Source: Petrolisthes cinctipes
Taxonomy: Eukaryota > Arthropoda > Malacostraca > Decapoda > Porcellanidae
Direction of reading: 5' to 3'
Assembly (NCBI GenBank): GCA_033782935.1
Contig: JAWQEG010000490.1
Coordinates: 2,730,001 to 2,794,000, forward strand
DNA length: 64,000 nt
Shown here piece after piece: positions 1 through 10,352 of the stretch. Below the pieces are notes generated by a model. It did not search any database, was not told the origin of the DNA, and was given only the letters and a program-made list of their open reading frames with translations. Positions within the stretch are counted from its first letter, which is position 1, and every line of letters begins with the position of its first letter. The translations under genes were made by a program, and so were the position numbers.

Positions 1-149
1 CATGGTGCAGTTGGACCAGTTGCTTGGAAATAATGGTTAACTCAGTTGGAGGAGATCCTTCGGAACCACTAGGCTGAGGAAAATATCCGGCATGCCCTTG
101 ACCAGTTGTGCTTGGGATTCCCCACAAGTTGGCAGGTGTGTTTTCCATA

Positions 150-640
150 CCAAAAGGGATAGCGTTACGCCTGTGTGTTTTCCAAATGCCAAGATGTCCA
201 GCCCTCCCATAACTTTACATTTCCTGTATGCTTTCCTTATGCGAAGATATCCAGCCAATCCGACCACCACAACAACAACAACCACCACCACCACCACCAC
301 AACAACAACAACAACAACAACCACAACATCTGTATGTTTTCCAGGGACAGATTAATTGGTCACATGGGGGCTAGGAAACTATCTCCACCAAAGGCACAGG
401 AAACTCAGGGACAGATTCATTGGACACCACCTTATGTTGTTCTTATCTAGGTGTCCAACCATTCCATAACTTTACAACTGTATGTTTTCCTTATGCCATC
501 TCAGGCACTGGAAACTCAGGGACAGGTTTACTGGGGCTAGGGAACACGGCACTGGAAACTCGTGGACAGGGTTTTTATCTTAACCCTCTTGTGGTCCTGG
601 GAACTGGTATACACTCCACAGCATCAATAGGAAGATAACT
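150..640. repeat. degenerate direct repeats with an ACC/AAC microsatellite
   Basis: The stretch holds imperfect copies of two short units. One resembles gtgttttccaaatgccaaga (about 180-260 and again near 480). The other resembles ggaaactcagggacag (near 398, 509 and 558). A pure ACC/AAC triplet run lies at 264-327. Open frames here are triplet-repeat translations (poly-His/Asn/Thr or poly-Val) and are not genes. Nothing else is seen between 1 and 779. Confidence 0.6.
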
Positions 641-779
641 GTTCCCAGTCCAAGCTGTCAAGTAGGCAAGCCGAGTAGGCAAGCGCTGACACACAACATT
701 CCTATTCGTCTGCCAATTCTAGTTTAACCCGTTTGTACCCAAGGAGCATTGTTACGTGACATGAGGAGAACTACGAACC

Positions 780-1175
780 TTATAGACAGTTCGTCACTTT
801 CAGGGTCTTCCAGGCATGGACAGTGTTGTACCCCTCTGCTTCAACATCAGCATTTTCTTTCTCTTCATCAGCAAACATTTCGGCATTCTTGATCATGCGG
901 TCAATGTCCACAGGTGTAAGGCGATTCTGATCATTACTGACTACCACCTTTTCCTTGTTGCCAGTTCCCTTATCCTCTGCAGACACTTTTAGGATACCGT
1001 TGGCAACAATCTTAAATGTTACTTCAATCTGAGGCACACCTCTTTAAGCAGGGGGGGATGCCAGTCAGGTCAAACTTGCCAAGAATGTGGTTGTCCTTTG
1101 TCATTGGTCTTTCTCCTTCCAAAACTTGGGTTGTGACAGCATGCTGGTTGCCAGAGGCAGTTGAAAAGATCTGGG
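780..1175 (-). pseudogene. BiP/GRP78-like HSP70 pseudogene fragment
   Basis: Read on the minus strand from 1175 down, the translation follows the substrate-binding domain of the ER chaperone BiP: a [10 protein letters not shown] stretch, then [20 protein letters not shown], then [23 protein letters not shown] and DQNRLTP. The ERPxTKDNH and AEDKGTGNK wording points to BiP, not cytosolic HSC70. A C-run around 1047-1053 shifts the frame, an in-frame TAA follows in the GIPPA-RG segment, and similarity fades after about 850. About 130 codons of a protein near 650 are present. The copy ends abruptly at 1171-1175, exactly where a transposon terminal repeat starts. No introns are visible, so a processed or fragmentary pseudogene is likely. 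Confidence 0.8.
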
Positions 1176-1335
1176 GAGGGATCTTCAAAGCTTCGTAACC
1201 GCAGTTATGAATCTCGTAGCTCCAAAAGTTATCGTAAGTTGTTCATAACCGCTAAGATCGTACAGTATCTTCAAAGCTTCGTAAGGGAGTTTCCGTCCGC
1301 CATTATGCGCCATATTTGTTCGTAGCGCTACGAAA
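1171..1335 (+). repeat. left terminal and subterminal repeats (CTTCGTA motifs)
   Basis: The terminal core at 1178-1198 recurs internally at 1270-1284 (tcttcaaagcttcgtaa both times). A short palindrome, ttcgtagcgctacgaa, sits at 1319-1334. Repeated subterminal CTTCGTA/TACGAAG boxes are what transposase-binding ends look like, but binding is inference. Confidence 0.55.
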
Positions 1336-1399
1336 ACTGAAAAGCACACTTAAGGCTGATAGCAGGGTCGCGTAGTTGAGAAACAACCCGTAAATAGTG

Positions 1400-2139
1400 A
1401 GATTTGAGTTTATTTACACTTGGCGCGGCCGACACAGGCGACATATATAGTTGTTGTTGTTGTCATTTATCGGTAAACATAAACAAGAGGAGGAGATTCA
1501 GCAGCTTAGGAGAATGGAGCTGCAAGTGTCAATTTAAACTGATGCACTGTGAAATAGAAAGTTACAAATACTTTTTGTGTGTATCATTACTTTTGGAGTG
1601 TTTAAGAATAATAGTATATAATGGTGACTTACTTATTGCAGGAAAGTGGCTTCCAGTTACTTGCAAACAAAGCAGAAATTCTTCATTGCATAGTTAGACC
1701 TAATTTAATCCATGTAGTATGAGTCTTTAATCCATAGTCCTTTGCATGAAGTGGAAATTCTTAAGGTTGATAAACTTTCTTTATGATTTATTGACTTTCT
1801 AATGAAAATATTACAAGCACATTAATGTGATGTGTGAGCTGGTAACATTTAAATAACTGGAATTATTTACCTACTGATATATACTGAAGATGTGTAAAAG
1901 GTTGACCATATTCCCGAATCTAAAGGCAAAATTATGTCTCAGAATTAACTATTGCAAATATTATCATGTTGTAAGTCTCAATAACATGTACCGTACATGA
2001 ACCTTTCTTACCAATTCAATTAATTTTATTGAACAGTATAATTTAATACATAATTTTCACCTGTTTTCATATTACATAAGACTTGTGTTTTTCTAAAATA
2101 AAAGCTTTTCAATAGTATATAACAAAAATGTGACTGGTA
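1400..2139. other. AT-rich DNA without a recognisable gene
   Basis: Both strands have only short open frames with no recognisable motif. The longest, 1404-1697 plus, gives a low-complexity peptide. If the composite element is real, this is part of its interior. Confidence 0.5.
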
Positions 2140-2143
2140 TTGG
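2140..2143. repeat. target-site duplication TTGG (left)
   Basis: TTGG immediately precedes the left LTR and is repeated at 10938-10941 right after the right LTR. This is the 4-bp duplication left by retroviral-type integration. Confidence 0.85.
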
Positions 2144-2728
2144 TGTACCAGTCCTAATTTGATCTCTTCGAAGAATATGGTACATTACCTTGCTCTGGAG
2201 TTGTAGTTGGTTGTGGTTGTTGTTGTTTTAGGTAGCGAGCTCGGCGTTGTGATGGTGTTCAGTCAAGGTAGGAAATAAACTTCAGTAAGTAAAATTAAAC
2301 TTACTTTATTAATACTAAAGGAGTGTATCCCCTTTCTTGTCTTATGTTAATGGAGTACAGAGAAGATGTCTTTTAGCTGTTTTGATCTTTAGTCCCTCAC
2401 TAAAGCTCTGCTGGTCCGTTTATATTCATTCTGTTTTGGAAGATGCCAAGTCTATTCAGATATTATTATTATTATTATCTTCTTGAAAAGGGATGGAGTT
2501 TTGTCTAAGCTCCACCCAATTCTTCTCTCTCTCTCTTTCTACTTTCTCTCCCTCTCTCTCTCTCTCCCTTTCTCTCCCTCTCTCTCTCTCGAGTTTAGGG
2601 ATGACAAGTGAGAAATTGGAGGGTAAAATGGTTACCTTCTTGTGTCTGTTGTTGTAAGAAGGCCTTCTGGATTCTGTTGCTTCAAGTGGGGAAGCTGTGT
2701 GTGAGACCCTCTTATACAGTACTGTACA
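2144..2728 (-). repeat. 3' LTR of the retrovirus
   Basis: TGTACC...TGTACA ends; 585 bp; essentially identical to 10353-10937. It contains a CT-rich run (about 2522-2591), an ATT run (about 2460-2478) and, on the coding strand, an AATAAA at 2305-2310 that would be the polyadenylation signal. Confidence 0.95.
2305..2310 (-). terminator. AATAAA polyadenylation signal in the 3' LTR
   Basis: tttatt on the plus strand reads AATAAA on the coding strand. It lies well downstream of the LTR TATAAG box, as expected for an R/U5 boundary. The role is inferred from position. Confidence 0.5.
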
Positions 2729-3030
2729 TTTGCTCAGTCCGCTACCGGAAATCTGTCCTCAGATATCATCTTTATTGTGGGAAACAGATGTACAATCCTC
2801 GGTACATACATATAGGACTAGGAACTTAATAATAAATACAATAAATAGTAACACAAAAAAATTGCATCAAGATCTTGGCACATAGTATACATAAATGAAA
2901 ATCAATACATGAGAACATAAGGAAATCAACTTAATATTAATATGTTGAGCTAGGTGCTTGTAGTTATGTGTATGTAAGCTAAACCTATGCTGACAATTCA
3001 GGCATTAAGGAAGGGTAAGCCTTGTTGTAT
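2729..3030. other. untranslated region between env and the 3' LTR
   Basis: About 300 bp of AT-rich sequence with no open frame of note. The expected polypurine tract next to the 3' LTR is weak here: coding-strand sequence before the LTR is only moderately purine-rich. Confidence 0.55.
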
Positions 3031-4776
3031 TTAAGGCTGTGATGGAGCAGTTAAAATATTGTTTTCAAGACGAGATAACACAGTATAACGTCGATAGACC
3101 CTCCTAATGCAAAATATGAAAATCACTGTACAGACCAAAAGAATAAGACATGGAATTATAAATGTAGGTAGCAATATCTCGTGATCCAAATATGGAGGAA
3201 TTAAATTATCAGATAAGGATTCTTGAATCATTGTATCATTGAGTAGAGTCAATAGTTCCACTTTTTCTGAAACAATTGATAATTGGGAGATGTTAAGCAA
3301 GTCGACCTTATACGAAATATGTTGAAAGGTGGAAGAGAGTGTCATGTTTCCAAGCAAGTGATGTTTACTAGGTAAGGTAACGATTCTCTTGGATCGTATT
3401 TCACATGAATCAGCTGCTTTATAGTAGCCTTTAACCATACCATGTGTAGTGTCATTAGGGCAGATTAGTGTTACTCGTGTCTCAGCAGGAAAGTATAGAT
3501 AGTGGAAATTAAAGAAATGACGATGAAAGAGTGTTTGATTAGTAACAGATTTGAAAGTACATGCAGAGAGTGCTTGACGAGTATTCCTTTGACTTAAAGC
3601 AATTAGACATGGTGCGTCAGTTGGAGCTTTAAATGCAAACAGATATGCAGGACAAACATATAAATGAAGATATGCAGAATGGCAATTGAGAAATTGTGCT
3701 TCACTAAGCACATCAACAAGAGAATAATCATCACTAAGAACAATATTTATAGGGTGGGAATCTAACATTAAAAGATTATTTTCCACATTCATTGGGAATG
3801 GTTGTACTGAGTAGCCTGTGAAGGAAATCTTACTCTTCATTGGAATATTAATCAGTATATAGTCTGGTGTTAAAATACTGGTCATGACTGGATAATAATA
3901 TTCCAGATTAGGTGCATGAAATATGGGAGTAAGATGGTAGTTCATCATAGCTATTTCAAGTGCATCCTGCAATTGTGTGATTGGTAATAATCGTGAGTTA
4001 ACCTTACCTAAACCTGCAGTAATTATATCCTTAATTAATGTTTGACAAGACTCCCTAAGTCCTTGTACCTGAGTTTCAGTTTCCTGCCAACTAACAGATA
4101 TTAATAGGAGCCTAATAATGCGATGTGAGTGTCCTATCTCTGCAGATAAGAGTTGCTGTTGTTTACGTAAAGCATCAGAAACTGTATCCAAGTTTTGATC
4201 AATGATTTGAACACTTTTATATATTTGCCTGACTACCTTACCCTGATTTGCAACTGCTTGTCCTACAACATTTAATTTTCGGGATAATGCCTGTACATCA
4301 CCATCCATTGCAGTACCAAAGAGTGCCTTAGATATTTCACCTAAAATATTAACTAAACCACGCTCCTGGCGGTGGTGGTGGCTCTGAGCAATTGGATTAT
4401 TATGTAATAGGCGAGCAATGTAACTAAGGTCACGTAAGTCCTTCATAGTGTGTTGAACCTTAAAGGACAAGACTGAATATAATGCCCTTAAATCACTAAA
4501 TGCCATCGAGTCATTACTGTCAGGAAAAACTAGTGTATCATTAAGTATCTGCAATCCTTTCTCAACTGCAGAAAATTTGTGAAATAAAACAGATATGTCC
4601 TTTAATGAATAAGAAATAGTGATAACATCTTCCGTCACCAATATTTTACCAAATTGTTGGACGAGCGCTCCCGGGATAAGCACATCATCATTAGGGACGG
4701 TGGTTACGTCAGCATAACCTTTCGTTGCCGCCAGTATGGCTATGAAAACCATAATATATGTCGAGTTGGGCCACAT
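3031..4776 (-). CDS. env: envelope-like glycoprotein, F-type fusion protein
   Basis: This 581-residue open frame starts 22 bases after the pol stop and ends 300 bases before the 3' LTR, the usual env position. Visible features are a hydrophobic N-terminus (about residues 7-18) fitting a signal peptide; a furin-type site RQER at residues 136-139, immediately followed by a glycine-leucine-rich segment like the fusion peptide of baculovirus F proteins and errantivirus Env; several N-x-S/T sequons; multiple cysteines in the C-terminal half; a single long hydrophobic segment at about 535-557; and a short basic tail (RRVYRRY). The predicted role is membrane fusion or cell-to-cell transfer (family knowledge). 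It is open throughout. Whether it is expressed cannot be judged, and a spliced subgenomic RNA is presumed. Confidence 0.85.
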   Translation of the reverse strand: MWPNSTYIMVFIAILAATKGYADVTTVPNDDVLIPGALVQQFGKILVTEDVITISYSLKDISVLFHKFSAVEKGLQILNDTLVFPDSNDSMAFSDLRALYSVLSFKVQHTMKDLRDLSYIARLLHNNPIAQSHHHRQERGLVNILGEISKALFGTAMDGDVQALSRKLNVVGQAVANQGKVVRQIYKSVQIIDQNLDTVSDALRKQQQLLSAEIGHSHRIIRLLLISVSWQETETQVQGLRESCQTLIKDIITAGLGKVNSRLLPITQLQDALEIAMMNYHLTPIFHAPNLEYYYPVMTSILTPDYILINIPMKSKISFTGYSVQPFPMNVENNLLMLDSHPINIVLSDDYSLVDVLSEAQFLNCHSAYLHLYVCPAYLFAFKAPTDAPCLIALSQRNTRQALSACTFKSVTNQTLFHRHFFNFHYLYFPAETRVTLICPNDTTHGMVKGYYKAADSCEIRSKRIVTLPSKHHLLGNMTLSSTFQHISYKVDLLNISQLSIVSEKVELLTLLNDTMIQESLSDNLIPPYLDHEILLPTFIIPCLILLVCTVIFIFCIRRVYRRYTVLSRLENNILTAPSQP

Positions 4777-4798
4777 CTGTATGAAGAATTATAATCTT

Positions 4799-5626
4799 TT
4801 ACTTCTTCGCCGATCGGAGTTTCTGTTTATAAATGTTTATTTTATGAGTATCAGTAGTAGGGATAAAATTACTAGGAAGAGGAAATAGGTCATGTTGCAG
4901 AGATTCTAATTGGTTATTTAGATGTTGGGTTTGCGCGCTATTTACCAATTTCTTTATTCTGTCTACATGAACAATATCATCCACCTGAGTAATATTATGC
5001 TTTATCTCGATTTTATTGCCTACTAGTGAGAGTACAGTGTACGGTCCCGTGAACCGAGGCAGAAGTTTCGAAGTTCGATCGGGCACCTGTAACATTACCT
5101 GATCACCTGGAGTGAAGGTTTGCGTCTTTGCCTTATTATGCTGCCGTATACGCATTTTATTTCTGCTAGCCTGTAAATTGTTTTGTACCTCATGATGAAT
5201 TTGTTGAAATGCAACTCGCTGTCGTTCAGCGTAGTCGTCCATGTTGTAGCATGGCCTCTGTGTGGGAATTGTTATATCATATGGAAGACGTTTCTGCACG
5301 CCAAATATTATTTCATGAGGAGTTTTACCCACTGTTTCCGTTTTTGTAGCGTTTATAGAACAGACTGTCATATCAATCCAGTCCTCCCATGTGGAAGGGA
5401 TTTTATTTATTGCCCCCCGAAGTACTTCTAATATTTTACGGTTTTGCCGTTCTGCTAACCCATTAGATGCAGGGTGATATGCTAATACAAACGTTTGCTT
5501 AATATTATAAAACTCAGATATCTTCTGTAAGATACTGTTACGAAATTCCTTACCATTATCTGATATTATGATTTTGGGACATGTAAATGGACATATGAAT
5601 TTGGATATAAATTTATGTGCAACCTC
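4799..5626 (-). pseudogene. pol: integrase C-terminal half, after an in-frame stop
   Basis: This continues the pol frame downstream of the TAA at 5627-5629. It carries the second catalytic aspartate region (an SDNG-like stretch near 5550), the HPASNGLAERQN segment that supplies the catalytic glutamate, and a C-terminal GPY/F-type module (RFTGPYTVL) typical of Ty3/gypsy integrases. The first ATG is at 5371, but the frame is open from 5626, so the ATG is only internal. It ends 22 bases before env. The sequence after the stop is well conserved, which argues that the stop is recent. Confidence 0.85.
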
Positions 5627-7606
5627 TTAAGCCGTTTTCGTTTTCAGTGGAGCTACCACCAAATACCTAGAAAAATGATCAACCACAGTTAATAAATAAT
5701 TTGATCCCTGATGTGACTGTGGTAGCGAGAGTAAATCCATTCCTACTACTGCCCATGGTTCACTCGGCATTGGATATTCCCCTAATGGAGCTGGTCCAAT
5801 TGGATGTCCCTTATTTGCATTGCATGTTTCGCACTGGGCGATATGCGTTTCCACATCTACTTTCATTGTATGCCAATAGTACTTCGTACGGAGAGTGGAC
5901 AGACATCGATCTCTGCCAGGATGTCCTGCTGTATTATGATATAAGGTTAATACTGAGGGAACCAATGATCGTGGTATCACTATTTGATCAGTTTGTATGT
6001 TACGTTTTCTAAGTTTCCTATAAACAACATTATCATGGAGGGAGAAGTTATGTATGCTAATAGGTAATTCCTGACCATTATAATCATCACCTGAGTTTAA
6101 TGAGTAATTTATCGCTTTTATCATAGGATCCTGTTGTTGATGTATACGGACTGCATTGAAGTCAAAGTCTATGGGTGACTTAGAAACTGAAGAAACAGGA
6201 TGTCTGCTTAAAGCATCTGCTACATGATTTAATCGACCTGGAAGGTATTTAATATCAATATGCGGTTGAAATTCCTGAATTGTTAAATACCATCTGGCCA
6301 ATTTCCCCGTGAGATTTTGAGTTTTCAGGAAGCCCATAATCGGTTGGTGATCTGTAAAAACTTGTAAAGGATATCCCAACACGATTTCCCTGAAGGTACG
6401 AAGTGCCCATACTATAGCTAAAGTTTCCTGTTCTGTTACAGAGTAACGAGTTTCCTGTGCATTTAATATTCTCGAAGCATACGCAATTACCTGACACTGA
6501 CCTTTAGCAATTTCCTGCATAAGGACAGCGCCTAAGCCTAATGAAGAAGCATCAGTACAAATTATAAAAGGTAACGAAAAATCTGGGAATGCAAGAATTG
6601 GAGCTGATACCAATTTATTCTTTAGTAATTCAAAGCTCAGCTGTTGTTCAGGCATCCATACAAAATCTGCATTTTTCTTGAGGAGATTATTTAGGGGCTT
6701 TGCTATTTGGGAAAAATTTCTTACAAAGCTTCTATAATAAGAACATAAACCCAAAAATGACTTTACATTAGTTGCATTTTTTGGAGTAGGGAATTCTTTC
6801 ATTGCTCGTATTTTATCAGATTGTGTATGGAGCCCTTTGCTATTGATGGTATGTCCTAAAAATTTTATTTCCTGTTTAAGAAAATGACATTTAGACATTT
6901 TAAGTTTAAGGCCTACCTGATGCAACCTATGCATAACTTTCTTTAATGTTTCTAAATGTGAAGGCACGTCCTTTGAAAAAATAATCAAATCGTCTAAATA
7001 AGCAATGACTTCATTATTGATATCGCCAAAAAGAAAATTTACCATACGCTGAAATGTGGATGGAGCATTACATAACCCAAATGGCATACGGGTGTATTCA
7101 TAATGACCATGGGGAGTACTAAATGCAGTTATGGGTTGACTTTTATCATCCAATGCTACTTGCCAATATCCACTGACTAAGTCTAATGTGGAGAATATCA
7201 TAGGTTTTGTTTCACCAATGTTAGACAAAACATCTCTCAATAGAGGGAGGGGATATTTATCTTTAATTGTAGCATTATTTATTTTCCTGTAATCAATTAC
7301 TGGTCTAAATTCACCATTATTTTTTGAAACCAAAAACATAGGGCTGTTATAAGGGGAGTGAGAATTCTTAATAATGCCTTCATCCAACATTTCACTTACC
7401 ATTTCATTTACCATTTTCTGCCTACTATGAGGTAATCTATATGCTCGAGTATAAATAGGGTGAGGGGATGTTAGGGTAATGGTATGCTTTATAATATCAG
7501 TTTTTCCTAAGGATTCACCAGGTAGGGCAATCGCCTCTCGATATGTGGCTAAGATGTCGATGAGATTATCACGATAAAGTGGAAAATCACCGCCATGGAC
7601 AAAATT
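5627..7606 (-). pseudogene. pol: pol: reverse transcriptase, RNase H, integrase N-terminal half
   Basis: The frame is open from 7606, just after the TGA at 7607-7609, to the TAA at 5627-5629. Counting from the ATG at 7414: reverse transcriptase, with YLDD at residues 139-142 and the MPFGLCNAPSTFQ and SGYWQVAL segments; RNase H, with TDASSLGLGAVL near 290 and TDHQPI near 355; then the integrase HHCC zinc domain (AGHPGRDRC...CETC) and the first catalytic aspartate (GMDLL and the VVDHFSRY segment). Sixty-four further codons upstream of that ATG read like the connection to protease. It makes the cDNA and, with the downstream half, would integrate it. Both stops fall inside conserved polyprotein. 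Confidence 0.92.
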
Positions 7607-8473
7607 TCAAAGTTGTTCCCCTACCTGACTGTCAATATGATTCCCTTCGGTAAGAACCGATGCAATATTTCCTTGTGGTATTTGGTCTAACTTCCATTTG
7701 TACAGATCACATAGATATGTTCCCTTTTTCACCTGAATATTGGTAGATGTTTTATTAAAGAGATAGATAGTAGCAACATTATTATTACTTACATTAGTTA
7801 ACGTAGATTCTAATCCCAGGTTATTTATTTTCACTGACTCTATTAAGGAGAGGACACTAGTATGTGGCTGTACATGAGATGGAAGCTTTACCTTCAATGC
7901 ATGGACGAAATTTGGAGTTAATATAGTATTACATGCAGCAATAGCCTTTATGATAATGGAATCATTTTCATCATTTGTATTATAAATAGAGTGAACGTTA
8001 CTTGAACGTAAATAAAGGCCAGGACAATCCTGTATTGGAATACATTTATTTTTGAAACGTATCATTTTATATCCTGGGTCAATGACAATGTCCTGCCTAA
8101 TAATGTCTGATAGTCCCAATACACCGTCTGTTGGTAGATCATAATTCCGTATTATATAGAATTTTATGTTTATATGGTTAGTTCCCTTTTCTAACCTGAC
8201 AGGAAGGGTTAGCGTCCCTATGACCTGTAATTTATTTCCTGTTATGGCTGACAATTCTATGTCAATGGGCTCTATCTTATTATGTAAATGTCGCTGTGGA
8301 TTTAAGTTGCACAATCTTTTAAAGGAAATTTCAGATAACAATGAAACTGCCGCGCCTGTGTCTATCATTAAGGAGGTGTTACAATGTAATACCTGTACAG
8401 GGATTGATAGTACATTACCGGTGGAGGCGACGACAGGGTTTATGGGACGTACTATTTTCTGGGATGTTGCCAT
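7607..8473 (-). CDS. pro: retroviral-type aspartic protease region
   Basis: A 288-codon frame with the retropepsin active site DTGA at about residues 38-41, inside a hydrophobic LMIDTGAAVSLL context, and a later GVLGLSDII flap/turn-like segment. It cleaves the Gag and Gag-Pol polyproteins (family role). It overlaps the 3' end of gag by 22 bases in the -1 frame, so expression by -1 ribosomal frameshifting is likely. The ATG at 8473 may not be used. The frame ends with TGA at 7607-7609 but is in the same frame as the reverse transcriptase that follows. Confidence 0.85.
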   Translation of the reverse strand: MATSQKIVRPINPVVASTGNVLSIPVQVLHCNTSLMIDTGAAVSLLSEISFKRLCNLNPQRHLHNKIEPIDIELSAITGNKLQVIGTLTLPVRLEKGTNHINIKFYIIRNYDLPTDGVLGLSDIIRQDIVIDPGYKMIRFKNKCIPIQDCPGLYLRSSNVHSIYNTNDENDSIIIKAIAACNTILTPNFVHALKVKLPSHVQPHTSVLSLIESVKINNLGLESTLTNVSNNNVATIYLFNKTSTNIQVKKGTYLCDLYKWKLDQIPQGNIASVLTEGNHIDSQVGEQL

Positions 8474-9726
8474 TTCGAATATTGCGGTGGTCTCGTATCG
8501 TACCTCGTGTTCCGTTGCATTTCTTCTTTCATTCTTTTAAGCACCACACATTCATCTGAGGAATGTGAAGTGGACTCATGTAAATGACAATATTTATTGG
8601 TATAAGAATACTTATTACGTTTCCATTGATAATTCCCCCTAGAGTTATGTAAGAAATAACAGTCACTGGTATAATGATTAGTTTTGTTGCAATGTTTACA
8701 ATATTTCCTTTGTGACTTCCCTTGATTTGATGTGGCACTAGTATTGAAAGTCTTTGTTTCCATTGATGGAGCAACATGTAATGCACGAGGTACGCTCTGA
8801 GATTCTTTCATGCTAAGTTTGGAAGCTAACTTGATTAGTTTGTCAGTTGGACCAAATGAATGTTTAGGAATATCCAAACGATAATTTTCTTTTAACAGCA
8901 ACGTAAATTGGACATACTCTATTAACTTAATAGTATTATCTAAGGTAATATTCCCATTTTGTACCCAAGGTGAGGACTTTAATGATTCTTTGGCATCTAA
9001 GGCTAGGGACCCTGCTAATGCAAGTGCTTTTGCTGGATCATGTGCAGTTATGTTATCTGCAGTTGTTTTAGCCATTCTTTGGACCCATGACAATGACCCA
9101 TGGAGCTGACCATCTCCAAAAATATCTATGAGTGACTCCCTAAACGTATCATATGACGTTAAGTTATCAGGGTCAGAAAAAGCACTGGCTGTTAACATGT
9201 AACTAGCGGGACTATCAGGTGCAATATGACCTCGCACAAATCTAATCTTATCTATATCCTGGCTAATTTCTGCCTGACAAAATGCATCCTCCAAATGTCG
9301 CAAAAAGAGATGAATTCCATATCGTGGATCATCTCCCGTATATTGCTTCAAATAATTGGGGGTTGGTAATACTCTCACTGTTTGAAATTGGTTAGGCATA
9401 GCAGGTGAAGTTTGGCTAGAAGGAGTAGGGTTAGAGGTATTAGGAGATTGTGGAGAAGTGGCCATGATTGGAGAAGATACAAGATGATATGGAATACCAG
9501 ATCGAGTTTTAGAAGGAGATAGGATGGAGGAAGCAGAAGGTGATTCGTATGTGTCGGCACCAGGAATAAGACTTTGGGACACAGGGGATGAATTTTCTAG
9601 CCCTGAGCTCAATGAATCATTGGTAGTGGCATTCAATGTTAGGTTTGGGTTGTTTGGATGTTTAATGGGGGAAAATACGTCTAAGCTCTTCTTCAACTTA
9701 GTGAAAGTATTCCGTTTAGACATCAA
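8452..9726 (-). CDS. gag: Gag-like capsid/nucleocapsid protein
   Basis: A 424-residue frame, first after the leader and PBS. The N-terminal third is Ser/Pro/Thr-rich. The middle (about residues 120-310) resembles a retrotransposon gag core, with YTGDDPRYGIHLFLRHLEDAF and QRMAKTT segments. The C-terminus carries a classical zinc knuckle CX2CX4HX4C (CKHCNKTNHYTSDC, about 343-356) and a second variant CX2HX4HX4C (about 380-393). It would package the RNA and form the particle. The end is lysine/arginine-rich and overlaps the protease frame. No stop or frameshift is seen. Confidence 0.88.
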   Translation of the reverse strand: MMSKRNTFTKLKKSLDVFSPIKHPNNPNLTLNATTNDSLSSGLENSSPVSQSLIPGADTYESPSASSILSPSKTRSGIPYHLVSSPIMATSPQSPNTSNPTPSSQTSPAMPNQFQTVRVLPTPNYLKQYTGDDPRYGIHLFLRHLEDAFCQAEISQDIDKIRFVRGHIAPDSPASYMLTASAFSDPDNLTSYDTFRESLIDIFGDGQLHGSLSWVQRMAKTTADNITAHDPAKALALAGSLALDAKESLKSSPWVQNGNITLDNTIKLIEYVQFTLLLKENYRLDIPKHSFGPTDKLIKLASKLSMKESQSVPRALHVAPSMETKTFNTSATSNQGKSQRKYCKHCNKTNHYTSDCYFLHNSRGNYQWKRNKYSYTNKYCHLHESTSHSSDECVVLKRMKEEMQRNTRYDTRPPQYSKWQHPRK

Positions 9727-10335
9727 ATGAGGAACTCTAACTTTCTAACATGTTCGTGAACAAGTGAAAAATAATGTAATGTAACATGTAATGTGTACCT
9801 ACTTTAGTTGACTGTAGTTGCAACGACGATGACGACGTGATGACGAGGTCGAGCTGAGGTGTTGCCTGACGAGGTGACGATGTGGTGAAGGGGCGACGAC
9901 CGTGAAGTGACGAAGCGATTATTAGTTAGCTCGCACACTAACACACTAACAGTCGTAATTAGGGTGAAGATGATGAACATTGACTAGCCTTTTACGAGAG
10001 AATTTACGTATAAGGAGGCGTCAGCGTGGAGGTGATGGAGTGATGGCGTTGTCCTTACGAAAGCATTTACGTAACAGGATCGCCGTAGTGATGAAGTGAT
10101 GATTGTTTGCTGTGAAGTAGATGAGGTTCTCTGTAGGTCAGTTGCAGTTATGTTGAAGCAAGTGCCTCTTGTAGGTGAAGAATTTGTGGTTTATCTCCCT
10201 CGTTAGAGGTCGTAAGATTACCCACTGAAGAAATTACTTGAGAGAATTTACAAGTAGAATCTTCAACTTGTCCTTGAACAATGTTAGTCTCTGTACTCCT
10301 GTGAAGTTTTACTTGCAATCTGCCTTGTTGCAAAA
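9727..10335. other. retroviral 5' leader
   Basis: About 600 bp between the PBS and the gag ATG. It is rich in GACGA/GTGATGA-type repeats (9815-9905 and 10000-10100) and probably holds packaging signals, but no defined motif was recognised. Confidence 0.5.
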
Positions 10336-10349
10336 CACCGCTGCCATCA
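10336..10349 (-). promoter_or_regulatory. primer-binding site, probably tRNA-Leu
   Basis: On the coding strand, TGATGGCAGCGGTG begins three bases after the 5' LTR. It matches the complement of a eukaryotic tRNA-Leu 3' end (CACCGCTGCCA plus CCA) at 13 of 14 positions. The identity of the primer tRNA is from memory of tRNA-Leu sequences and should be checked against this genome. Confidence 0.65.
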
Positions 10350-10352
10350 AAA

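Noticed and set aside
37..355. Poly-Val and poly-Thr/His/Asn open frames
   Set aside because: They are translations of the ACC/AAC triplet run at 264-327; no start context or conserved sequence.
2729..2745. Polypurine tract next to the 3' LTR
   Set aside because: The coding-strand sequence here is not a convincing purine run, so it is not annotated as a PPT.
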